Positions 31,801 through 44,800 of a DNA stretch of 64,000 nt are shown here, in pieces. Every line of letters begins with the position of its first letter. Position 1 is the stretch's first letter. The position numbers were made by a program, and so were the translations under genes. Source of the stretch: Leuctra nigra (taxonomy: Eukaryota; Arthropoda; Insecta; Plecoptera; Leuctridae); the NCBI GenBank assembly GCA_934045905.1, contig OW203773.1, positions 17,037,246 through 17,101,245 of the forward strand, read 5' to 3'. A model generated the notes under the pieces. That model saw only the letters and a program-made list of their open reading frames with translations. It searched no databases and had not been told where the DNA came from.

Positions 31801-34800
31801 TAGTGTACTACCTTGCATTGACTTTTCTTAATTTTCAGTTTAGGTTGTAGTTGTATTTCTTTTGCCTGTAGGTACCGCCCAGGTCACTTATTGATAAATG
31901 ATATTTTGCATCTAATTTCATGCCAAGGCCTGGTTGTAAATTGTCCCGATGATGCAACTTTTGCACTCAAGCCTCAAGTGGACTTTAGCAGTCAAGATGA
32001 CCATGACCATGCACATTGGTTGTTGCCACGGCGATTTTGTCTACCGCTCACTTTATCTGGACATTGTACGTCGGGGCCTGATAATGAAAAACTGGATGGT
32101 TTTTAGCAAAATCTGCTACCTACCCCAAAAATTTGAAATGTATATTTCTCAACCAAAAATATGGTTGAAAAGTGAAAATGAGTAGGTAGGTAGGACCTAT
32201 TTGGTCTGATCAAGTTTCAATATTGCATTGTCATTGATTACCTGACACTTTTTTCTTACCTTGACATATTTTAATTTTTTTTGCCAAATCAGTCGCAACT
32301 ATTTAGGTTTAAATTAAATTTCAAAATATGATCTCATGCATTTAAAGAAATGCTTTTAGAATTGTTTTAAAAATATGTACCTAAATGTTTTGTTTTATTT
32401 CACACATTTTTGACCAATTGGATTTCAAGAATGTGAAGAAAAAGTAGGTAGGTAGGTAGGACTTAGGAGTCATTTTGTTATGTACATTTCGTTCAAATCT
32501 TCTTTAAAATGAACATGGCGGCACTGCCACTTGCACCAACACAACAAAATTAAAATCAGCTAGAACGTAGGCGGCACATTCAAGTTAGCGGGTTCACCTT
32601 GGAAAGTTTAGGTTGGCAAAGTGTGAATTCAGGTGGAAGGTCTGGATGGTGCTGCTTATTTACACCCTAGCGGCGTGTAAGAGAAATTTGAACAGACTGT
32701 AGGTAGCCGAAAGTGATCAAAATTCCAGAATCTTTATCAGAAACCAACATGTTGAGCAGAGTATTATCTCGACACTGTGCATCAACACCTGTTCTCTCTC
32801 GCTCCCCAGCCGAGCTGCAAAGCGTCGCTCTACTTCCGCGACGGCCGCCGCTCGGTCGACTTCGTGCTGGCGTGGGACCAGCTGCGCCCGATGTCCGCGC
32901 ACCCCGACGCGGTCGAGAAGCGACGCGTGTTCGAGCAGAACCTGCTCAAGGAGGGGCTCGAACTGGAGTACGAACCGCCCGAGCCCAACGGACTGACGTT
33001 CATCAAGATTTACACGCCCACGGAGGTGCTCAAGCGGTACAGCGAGATTCTTAAGCTGCGGATGCCCATGAGGGAGGTGCGTCTCTTTTTGTACCTACTT
33101 ATTTTATTTCTAAATAGATTCTGCATTTGTCATTTTAACTGTAGCACTATATTTTCCAAGACTAGTCTTTTTAATAATAAAATCGAGTTCTATTTGTAAG
33201 TCTGGTTTTTCAATAATCTGCTAAAACCAGTATACCTACTTACAGCTACTAGGTAGTTGAGTTTAAACGGTCATTCAAGGAATGCATGGTTGTTACCATG
33301 GCCTCCTCCGTAGGCATTGACAAATTCCTTAACATCATCAATTTTGTGTCCGGTAGAGGAAAATCTTAATTTCTTGTTTCTTTTTTACTTATTTTTTTTC
33401 CTATAAATTACTATCTAGTGAAATTCTTATTTCTCGGGTAGGTACTTACATACCCCTCTTAGGACCACCAATCATCAAAATAAGTCAATGTCAACAAATA
33501 TTCAAGTTCTTATTTTAAGACTATCTTCCAAATAAAATTTGGTCGGTCCTACCACCTGATGCTCTTCCCAAATATCCTTCATTGCATTTTTAATAATTTT
33601 TTATTGATATTAGTTTGATTTTTATTCTCAGTGCTTTTACAATTTTTATTTTGTACGGTCATATGAGTTTCTTTTCTCTTACTTGTGTTTGTGTTTTGTT
33701 TTGTTCTCGTGCAGGAATTGTGTCGTATTCTTTACAGAGAGTCGAGAAAGAACCCCCTCCACTTCGCGTCAATGTACCTGTCACAGAAGGTAATCCAAGT
33801 GTCCAGCCTGGCTTACGCTATCCTGCTCCTACCTGCTAGCTTCCTTATGTGTGGAATATGAAGCTTGAAAAATGTTTACCTTACCTACAGATCAGATTTG
33901 TATAATTTCTCTGCTGCAAATAGGCATATGAAAGCTTCGGTAAATCCTGTTTTATTAATTGAATTAATAATATTCTAGTAGGTATACAACATTACACTGT
34001 GTATTCCAAATTTTCTTTCAATTTTCGTAATGAAGTAGCTGCCAATGCACAGTGAAACGTTTGAATCTAGTATTAAAATCATAAGTTAACATTTTGTGCT
34101 TTCAGCTGACTAATTAAATTTTCATGAATACTTCAATCATCATAATATTTTACATACCTACATACCAAGTAGGAAGGTACTAATAAGTATATTTTGTGTT
34201 GAAATGTGTTCAATCAAAATTCTGGTTTATTTTCCTTTCTTGGTGATTTCTATATCTAAGTTGCAATGTAATTGCACATTATATCAATAAAATTTAGTAT
34301 TCAAATATTCTTTAAAATATATGTTTGGATTCCATACCTGCTTTGGTTTTGAACTAATTCCTAGTGTGTAAGTGTGTCTAATCATATTCCACTGCTACTA
34401 AATACCACCTTCCCTTATCCACTCCTTTTCGCAAGGAAACTACATCGCATTGAAAGAACTGTGACAGTGTGGTTATTATTATTACAAAAGCTTGAGATTT
34501 AAAATAATAAACACTGTGTGTACCAACCATTTGCAGCTTTTCATCAACGCGAGTGCTTTATTAAGAACATAATAAAATTATTGTTTAAGTTTTTATAGTC
34601 TTGTAAACTTAAAGTCTTCCTTTCAAAACTGCATGTAAATGATATTTCGATGAAACTTCATAATTATACAGATAAAAATACGCTGATTCCAAATATACCA
34701 TAAAATAATGGTCTATCCACATTATTTTCTGAGATATATCACTTTTAAAGTTGCAGTTTTAACCACAGTGTTATATGGTGGTTTCTGTCTGGAGTGGAAA

Positions 34801-37800
34801 TGTTGGTGTTTAACTGGGTCTGAGGGGCGTGCTTCAAATGACAATTCTTTGGAAAAAAACGTTTTTCAGTGTAAAAAAAAATAAGCTTTGCGAATAAAAT
34901 ATAATATTGATACCTCACCATATTAAATTTCGAGATAAGTTCAATTTTCATATTTTATTTCTTCTCTAAGCCAATGAGAATTGCGATTTTTAATCAGCGA
35001 GCCAATCAGATTTCACTTGGGCGTGGCTTAGCTGTTGATCACATGACCATTTGAAAGGAAGACTTTAAGGCCCCTCATATATTTTTTCCCGCCAAAAGTC
35101 GTTTTAGAGCGGTTTTAGAGGGACATACGAAATATAAATTGCCTTATTTGGCAAACGATAATGAATATCGAAAAAGCAAGAAACACATGACATGTATTAA
35201 ACCTTTATCTACATTTTCATTGCTTACTGTCATAACTTTGCTCCTACTATGTGGTCAGTATGTGTCGGGCACGAAAACACTCCGTTTCTCGTCCGTCGCT
35301 AATTGGTCCGTCAATTGGTTGAGCCCTTTTAATAATTTTTGTACTTTTGACGAGCAACAGTATTGAAACATTTATATCCCAAGTAATGAGGCCTTTTGTG
35401 CTCTATTTTACATTGTAATAGCACATTTCAACTCTCAATATGTCAATAACTCAAACTCAAACTCTCTATAACTCTGTTATGTATCGTGTTGAATTACCTA
35501 AACAATTTGTTGATTCAACCTCTCTAGACTCTATAGCGTATAACATTAATATTATATTTTGTGATTTAATTTAAGTTATAAATTCCAACATCTCGTCTGA
35601 GTTTTGTTTTTGATGTGCCTGTATTGCCTGACGTATTCTGACGCGCGACGTTGTTCTAGATCCCTGCGCTGCGCACCGTGCACACCAAGACCAACTCCTG
35701 CGTCGACGAGATGACCGCCCTGGCGAACCGGATCTTGAACCGGTTCCGCGTGGACACGGACCGGTTCCCGGAGATGTCCAAGGGGTTCACGGCGGTTTAC
35801 TGCAGGGACAAGGAATACCTGTGAGTACGACTACATGTTAGTTCGTTCATTAGTTCAGCAAAGTGTGAATATTCAGAAATATTTGCGCTCAAAATATTCC
35901 ATTTGGTATTTCAAAACGTTGAGTATCTATCTATTCAAAAAAATTAATTTTCTCAAGTCTCAGAATTGTCCTGACTCCTGAATTACCATTTCTATGCGTT
36001 TAAAACAATGGATTTCCGCGCTTTAATATTTGATTCCCTTTCAGTATTTCTAACACAATGACCTAGATGGGAATTTTATTTAAATACCTATTGTTACGGC
36101 AGCAATCCCCCCCCCCCCCCCCCCCCCCCCCCCGCAAGGACCTAAAAAATTCCCCAGAGGTTAAGAACCACTGATCTAGATGAATCAAAAATAGGAAAAA
36201 ATAGTGACTTGTAATGAATGAATCACATTTTTTCAATTAAACGTTTTTATCTGCATAATACTGTTCAAGGGCAAGGATTTTAGTTACTATAAATCCTAAA
36301 AAAAGGCAGTTTGTTAGGGTCAGTGTCCCAGTTCTCGTCCACGTCCCTAATCTCGACCACCATGAATACTCCACTCCATTAATCATTAACCATAATCTAC
36401 CACTTTAACATTGAATTTCTCAAGTGGACGAGATTTGGGGCAGTGGCTTTTTGCTCATTTAATCTGTAAAATGACATTTCTGAGCTCACCCTGCTTAGTT
36501 TCTGCTGAATTGTGCTAAAGGGTGACGAGAACTGGGACACTGACCCTATGTCAGAACATTTTAGATTGATAATTTTCCGGACAAAGAATATCTTCAGGTT
36601 GCATGGGGGGGGGGGGGGGATAATCCCCTTCCACTAGAGCAGATGCCCATTTATTAGAAAAAATTAAGTTTAACATCTCAAAATCACTTTATAAACTTTT
36701 TAAAGTCTAAAAAATCGCTCTGCTGCTGGTTGTTCGATTCAGTTTGTGTACCTATTAAGTCTCCCAGAATCACTTTTAAATTGTTTATACAAAAAAAAAT
36801 CCAAGTGGGCCAATAATTAGAGGGTTGTTTGATTCATTTTAAACCCCTTAAATTGTTGAAATTCTAAAAAACACCGTGCGGGGCCAGAACTGTGTAGCTT
36901 TGCCCCCCAGAAAGAAGTTTCTACGCGCCTGAATGTCTCCATGATTGTATGTGTGCAGGTTCGACCACGACAAGGAGGACTTCTTTAACACGGCCACGCG
37001 GTCGCGCATCGTGCAGTTCATCCTCGACCGCAAGCGCTTCACGGAGAACCACGACGACGACTTTGCCTTCGGCATGGAGCGGATGATCGCCGAGGGGGGA
37101 TACGAGGCCGCCTATCCTCTGCACGACGTAAGTACTTGACACTCGTGTCATCACTCTGCAGCCCAGAGGCTTGGGCAGTAGTTGGATATTCATGAAAACT
37201 GTGCATTATGACCCTCCACTTTGGAGATCTTCTTGTAAAAGTTATAATGTGATCACCACATTTTTAATTAATCTTGTTAAATAAAACCAATTTCCTTTGG
37301 ACTAAACACAAACTATTTTTATTGAATCTCAATAAATCTCAATATTTCAGTCACTTTCTGCGACCTTCATCAGGAGAAATTAATTAACAATTATATATCT
37401 GACATAACATAGAAAAATTGAAAGGCAAAAAAGACAAATTAGAAAATTAGAAAATGTTGAAATGTATCAATGATTTGACAATATGTATCAATTAATCTGC
37501 TGTCTGCAGAAACACACTTACTCACATGTTATGACAATTAAGCTAGAAATGTCGTTAAATCTGCAATAGGCAATTCTATTCTGACAGAAAGCTAGGTACC
37601 TACCTAACTGTATTGAATAGCCAACAAAATTAGGTGTGTACTTTTCATTTACTCCACAAGACTCCTATAAAAAGAGTATTTGTTGGAGACAAATTAGGTA
37701 CCTACATTTTCTTGATTTTTATGTTTCTTTCCACTGCCTACGATGTGAGCATTAATTAAATTAAGAGACTAAGTGTGGAATAAGATACAAAGTCTTCTGT

Positions 37801-38813
37801 AGCAGAGCTAAGTAGGTACATTGTTGTACCTCTATTATCACAGAACTAAGAAGTGTGAGTTAGTGACTCTCTACAGAAAACTAAAGTAAAAAACTAAAAA
37901 TATATTTTTATGTAGGTACCGTACCTACGTACTTTCTTGATTTGTTTGTACCTTTACATAGGTTTAAAGTGTCTTAGTGCCTGATGCTCAGTTTGAGACA
38001 GAAATATATCAGCAAGTTTACCTACCACTACAGTATTTAGGGTTGCCAACTGTCCGGAATTTCTCCGGACACTCCGGAATTGGACAATATTGTCCGGATG
38101 TCGGAATTACCTCATTCTGGACAGCATAATGTCCGGAATTGTTCAATTGGTTCATGAAACTTACGCTATAATTCAATAATCAATGATACATCATAACTTT
38201 TGCAAATTAAGTTTTGCAGGTAGGGTTGGTAGAAAACACTTACCTAGTTCACTTTCGCCCATTAATTTACAATTTTTACTACATTATCAATTTCAACTTC
38301 AAGGAAATAATATTATGAGAGCAATCTAATTATTATCTTGAGTTAAATTCAAGTCTGTTTGCTATAATTGTAAAGAAATTTTCAAAGTTCTCAACAAAGG
38401 CGTATTCAGGGGGGGGGGGGGGACGAGGGGGCCATCCCCCCCCCCCCCCCCCCCCCGAAATCAAAATTTCATCTAAGAAAATATCCACATTTAAAATAAT
38501 TTGTAAAAAAACAATTTAAAAATATACAGATCATGTCAAAAACGTTCCAAAATGGTTAGAATTGATAAAAAAAATCAAAAAAATTTCCGGGGCTATGCGC
38601 CCCGGTCTTGAATATCCTAATAAGTTCAATAAATGTCTTAAACCTCTTCGACCAATTTTTGGATATTTTGTAATTTATAATTCCCCAAAATAGCTATACA
38701 CTGCGATTCAAAATTGCATCTTAATGAATGACCTTGATCCAAAATTTTCTCGGGGGCTGTGCCCCCGAACCCCATGTTTTCCACTGAGATTTTTCGAAAT
38801 ATTAATAATGTCC

Positions 38814-38847
<34 letters not shown>

Positions 38848-41800
38848 AAATTTCATCCTGGATACGCCCTTGGTTCCCAAATATCAAATCGCTGAATATT
38901 GTAGTCCAGAACGCATAAAAATGACCCAAATACACTTTCGAAATTCATAATTTTCCCGGGCCTGTGCGGCCCGGACCCGCATGGTGCTGGGGGGCCCTCA
39001 CCCCAGACCCCCCATTGATTTCCTGCGAGATCGTATTTTCGTGCATACGAATTTCCCCATAATACCGTATTGTGAGGATATTTATTCCCAGAGAATTTTA
39101 GAACATCATTGTCCGGAATTCAATTCTTACAAAGTTGGCAACCCTAACAGTATTACAATATTTTTTTAATGTTAATTCCAACATGGAATAATGAAGAAAA
39201 ATAAACTTTCCTTATAACAGGCAATTATTATTTCATTTTGCTAAAATCAATTTGGACTTTTCCACATACTCTTCTTTGTGGAAGTGAATTTTAATATTTT
39301 GTCCATGTAAACTGCCCTTGAGAACTTAACGCTCGACATCCTACTGCCTATTCCCCCATCAGGGTGACCTGTACACCATGGGCTGCACGCGCAACCTGCT
39401 CTACACCGAGTGGGCGGCCGTGGGCAAGAGTTTCCGCTACCAGCCGCTGGACTACGTGAAGGACTACTTCGGAGTGAAGATCAGCCTCTACTTCGCCTGG
39501 CTCGGCTTCTACACGCACATGCTTCTGCCGGCGTCGGTGGTCGGAGTGCTGTGCTTCTTGTACAGCTGTCTCACGCTCTACCAGAACAAGCCCAGGTGAG
39601 TTATCATGTCAAGATCAGCCTCTACTTCGCCTGGCTCGGCTTCTACACGCACATGCTTCTGCCGGCGTCGGTGGTCGGCGTGCTGTGCTTCTTGTACAGC
39701 TGTCTCACGCTCTACCAGAACAAGCCCAGGTGAGTTATCATGTCAACATCAGCCTCTACTTCCCCTGGCTCGGCTTCTACACGCACATGCTTCTGCCGGC
39801 GTCGGTGGTCGGAGTGCTGTGCTTCTTGTACAGCTGTCTCACGCTCTACCAGAACAAGCCCAGGTGAGTTATCATGTCAAGATCAGCCTCTACTTCGCCT
39901 GGCTCGGCTTCTACACGCACATGCTTCTGCCGGCGTCGGTGGTCGGCGTGCTGTGCTTCTTGTACAGCTGTCTCACGCTCTACCAGAACAAGCCCATGTG
40001 AGTTATCATGTCAAGATCAGCCTCTACTTCGCCTGGCTCGGCTTCTACACGCACATGCTTCTGCCGGCGTCGGTGGTCGGAGTGCTGTGCTTCTTGTACA
40101 GCTGTCTCACGCTCTACCAGAACAAGCCCAGGTGAGTTATCATGTCAAGATCAGCCTCTACTTCGCCTGGCTCGGCTTCTACACGCACATGCTTCTGCCG
40201 GCGTCGGTGGTCGGAGTGCTGTGCTTCTTGTACAGCTGTCTCACGCTCTACCAGAACAAGCCCAGGTGAGTTATCATGTCAAGATCAGCCTCTACTTCGC
40301 CTGGCTCGGCTTCTACACGCACATGCTTCTGCCGGCGTCGGTGGTCGGCGTGCTGTGCTTCTTGTACAGCTGTCTCACGCTCTACCAGAACAAGCCCAGG
40401 TGAGTTATCATGTCAAGATCAGCCTTTACTTCGCCTGGCTCGGCTTCTACACGCACATGCTTCTGCCGGCGTCGGTCATCGGAGTGCTGTGCTTCTTGTA
40501 CAGCTGTCTCACGCTCTACCAGAACAAGCCCAGGTGAGTTATCATGTCAAGATCAGCCTCTACTTCGCCTGGCTCGGCTTCTACACGCACATGCTTCTGC
40601 CGGCGTCGGTGGTCGGAGTGCTGTGCTTCTTGTACAGCTGTCTCACGCTCTACCAGAACAAGCCCAGGTGAGTTATCATGTCAAGATCAGCCTCTACTTC
40701 GCCTGGCTCGGCTTCTACACGCACATGCTTCTGCCGGCGTCGGTGGTCGGAGTGCTGTGCTTCTTGTACAGCTGTCTCACGCTCTACCAGAACAAGCCCA
40801 GGTGAGTTATCATGTCAAGATCAGCCTCTACTTCGCCTGGCTCGGCTTCTACACGCACATGCTTCTGCCGGCGTCGGTGGTCGGAGTGCTGTGCTTCTTG
40901 TACAGCTGTCTCACGCTCTACCAGAACAAGCCCAGGTGAGTTATCAAGTCAAGATCAGCCTCTATTTCGCCTGGCTCGGCTTCTACACGCACATGCTTCT
41001 GCCTGCGTCGGTGGTCTGAGTGCTGTGCTTCTTGTACAGCTATCTCACGCTCTACCAGAACAAGCCCAGGTGAGTTATCATGTCAAGATCAGCCTCTACT
41101 TCGCCTGGCTCGGCTTCTACACGCACATGCTTCTGCCGGCGTCGGTGGTCGGAGTGCTGTGCTTCTTGTACAGCTGTCTCACGCTCTACCAGAACAAGCC
41201 CAGGTGAGTTATCATGTCAAGATCAGCCTCTACTTCGCCTGGCTCGGCTTCTACACGCACGTGCTTCTGCCCGCGTCGGTGGTCGGAGCGCTGTGCTTCT
41301 TGTACAGCTGTCTCACGCTCTACCAGAACAAGCCCAGGTGAGTTATCATGTCAAGATCAGCCTCTACTTCGCCTGGCTCGGCTTCTACACGCACATGCTT
41401 CTGCCGGCGTCGGTGGTCGGAGTGTTGTGCTTCTTGTACAGCTGTCTCACGCTCTACCAGAACAAGCCCAGGTGAGTTATCATGTCAAGATCAGCCTCTA
41501 CTTCGCCTGGCTCGGCTTCTACACGCACATGCTTCTGCCTGCGTCGGTGGTCGGCGTGCTGTGCTTCTTGTACAGCTGTCTCACGCTCTACCAGAACAAG
41601 CCCAGGTGAGTTATCATGTCAAGATCAGCCTCTACTTCGCCTGGCTCGGCTTCTACACGCACATGCTTCTGCCGGCGTCGGTGGTCGGAGTGCTGTGCTT
41701 CTTGTACAGCTGTCTCACGCTCTACCAGAACAAGCCCAGGTGAGTTATCATGTCAAGATCAGCCTCTACTTCGCCTGGCTCGGCTTCTACACGCACATGC

Positions 41801-44800
41801 TTCTGCCGGCGTCGGTGGTCGGCGTGCTGTGCTTCTTGTACAGCTGTCTCACGCTCTACCAGAACAAGCCCAGGTGAGTTATCATGTCAAGATCAGCCTT
41901 TACTTCGCCTGGCTCGGCTTCTACACGCACATGCTTCTGCCGGCGTCGGTCATCGGAGTGCTGTGCTTCTTGTACAGCTGTCTCACGCTCTACCAGAACA
42001 AGCCCAGGTGAGTTATCATGTCAAGATCAGCCTCTACTTCGCCTGGCTCGGCTTCTACACGCACATGCTTCTGCCGGCGTCGGTGGTCGGAGTGCTGTGC
42101 TTCTTGTACAGCTGTCTCACGCTCTACCAGAACAAGCCCAGGTGAGTTATCATGTCAAGATCAGCCTCTACTTCGCCTGGCTCGGCTTCTACACGCACAT
42201 GCTTCTGCCGGCGTCGGTGGTCGGAGTGCTGTGCTTCTTGTACAGCTGTCTCACGCTCTACCAGAACAAGCCCAGGTGAGTTATCATGTCAAGATCAGCC
42301 TCTACTTCGCCTGGCTCGGCTTCTACACGCACATGCTTCTGCCGGCGTCGGTGGTCGGAGTGCTGTGCTTCTTGTACAGCTGTCTCACGCTCTACCAGAA
42401 CAAGCCCAGGTGAGTTATCAAGTCAAGATCAGCCTCTATTTCGCCTGGCTCGGCTTCTACACGCACATGCTTCTGCCTGCGTCGGTGGTCTGAGTGCTGT
42501 GCTTCTTGTACAGCTATCTCACGCTCTACCAGAACAAGCCCAGGTGAGTTATCATGTCAAGATCAGCCTCTACTTCGCCTGGCTCGGCTTCTACACGCAC
42601 ATGCTTCTGCCGGCGTCGGTGGTCGGAGTGCTGTGCTTCTTGTACAGCTGTCTCACGCTCTACCAGAACAAGCCCAGGTGAGTTATCATGTCAAGATCAG
42701 CCTCTACTTCGCCTGGCTCGGCTTCTACACGCACATGCTTCTGCCCGCGTCGGTGGTCGGAGCGCTGTGCTTCTTGTACAGCTGTCTCACGCTCTACCAG
42801 AACAAGCCCAGGTGAGTTATCATGTCAAGATCAGCCTCTACTTCGCCTGGCTCGGCTTCTACACGCACATGCTTCTGCCGGCGTCGGTGGTCGGAGTGTT
42901 GTGCTTCTTGTACAGCTGTCTCACGCTCTACCAGAACAAGCCCAGGTGAGTTATCATGTCAAGATCAGCCTCTACTTCGCCTGGCTCGGCTTCTACACGC
43001 ACATGCTTCTGCCGGCGTCGGTGGTCGGAGTGCTGTGCTTCTTGTACAGCTGTCTCACGCTCTACCAGAACAAGCCCAGGTGAGTTATCATGTCAAGATC
43101 AGCCTCTACTTCGCCTGGCTCGGCTTCTACACGCACATGCTTCTGCCGGCGTCGGTGGTCGGCGTGCATTGCTTCTTGTACAGCTGTCTCACGCTCTACC
43201 AGAACAAGCCCAGGTGAGTTATCATGTCAAGATCAGCCTTTACTTCGCCTGGCTCGGCTTCTACACGCACATGCTTCTGCCGGCGTCGGTCATCGGAGTG
43301 CTGTGCTTCTTGTACAGCTGTCTCACGCTCTACCAGAACAAGCCCAGGTGAGTTATCATGTCAAGATCAGCCTCTACTTCGCCTGGCTCGGCTTCTACAC
43401 GCACATGCTTCTGCCGGCGTCGGTGGTCGGAGTGCTGTGCTTCTTGTACAGCTGTCTCACGCTCTACCAGAACAAGCCCAGGTGAGTTATCATGTCAAGA
43501 TCAGCCTCTACTTCGCCTGGCTCGGCTTCTACACGCACATGCTTCTGCCTGCGTCGGTGGTCGGAGTGCTGTGCTTCTTGTACAGCTGTCTCACGCTCTA
43601 CCAGAACAAGCCCAGGTGAGTTATCATGTCAAGATCAGCCTCTACTTCGCCTGGCTCGGCTTCTACACGCACATGCTTTTGCCGGCGTCGGTGGTCTGAG
43701 TGCTGTGCTTCTTGTACAGCTGTCTCACGCTCTACCAGAACAAGCCCAGGTGAGTTAGTGTAGATCAGGGGTCGGCAACCTGCGGCTCATTAGTGGTTCT
43801 TGAATGGCTCTTTATAATATAAATGCTAAAGATATGGGATCGAAAAATTAAAAAATTTGAAAAAATAAAACGTTCCGGGGCAACAATTGGAAGGTTGTAC
43901 GAAACAGTTTGTTCATTTTAGAGCCATTGGATTTATTTTAAATCGTGAAAATTCTAAAAAAAACGCTCTGCGAAGCAACAAATGGAGGGCTTCATCAAAA
44001 TTTAAATAAAAATAGTATTATTCACAGTGTTTGATATTTGATTGCCTCTACTGCGGCTCCCATTAATATCTTATTATAAAATTTTGGGAAATTTCCTCCT
44101 TGACCAAAAATGCTAAGTAGGTAGTAGTGTGTGCACTCGACAATTCATAAAACGGTATTTGAACGGAACAGATTGGCTGCTGGTCAGGTTCATTGACAAT
44201 CAATCCTTGTTATTATCAATGAAATCAGAGCTCACCTACTAGAGGTAGATGATGAGTAAGTATAGACTTCATCAGATGATGCCATCACATTCTTTTCAGA
44301 CAATACATTTCTTTCAATATCGTTTTATGAATTGTCGAGTGTACCTACCTACTGTGGATTTCCTTATCTAGAAGTAATGTGTCTCAAAATTGCACTGAAC
44401 CAAAGCCTAGTAGAAAATTCTACAAGGATTTGTAATGCATTTACAACACTTGAGTAGACTTGTCTCCTTAGATTGAGAATTACAACTATCCCGGATGAAA
44501 TCCCCAAATCATTATGTCCACTAGCTGCTACTAATCTAATGCAAGCCAATGCAAATAATAAAATAAATATAGGAACAAGAATAAAATAAGTGAATTTTAA
44601 TGGAAAGATTGAAGTTCATTGTGATATAACTGGTCTATTCCAGCGAGGACATTTGCAACGAGGATCTGGACATCAAGATGTGTCCGCTATGCGATCACTT
44701 CTGTGACTATTGGGACCTGCAAGAGACCTGCCTCCACGCCAGAGTGACGTATCTCTTCGACAACCCCACCACGGTCTTCTTCGCCATCTTCATGTCATTC

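Noticed and set aside
39477..43749. CRISPR-like repeat/spacer array
   Set aside because: Units are contiguous exon copies without unique spacers, in a eukaryotic intron.
39410..43758. About 30 overlapping ORFs of roughly 131 codons on the + strand
   Set aside because: They are by-products of the 134-bp repeat read in alternating frames; the unit length is not a multiple of three, and no start or splice context supports them.
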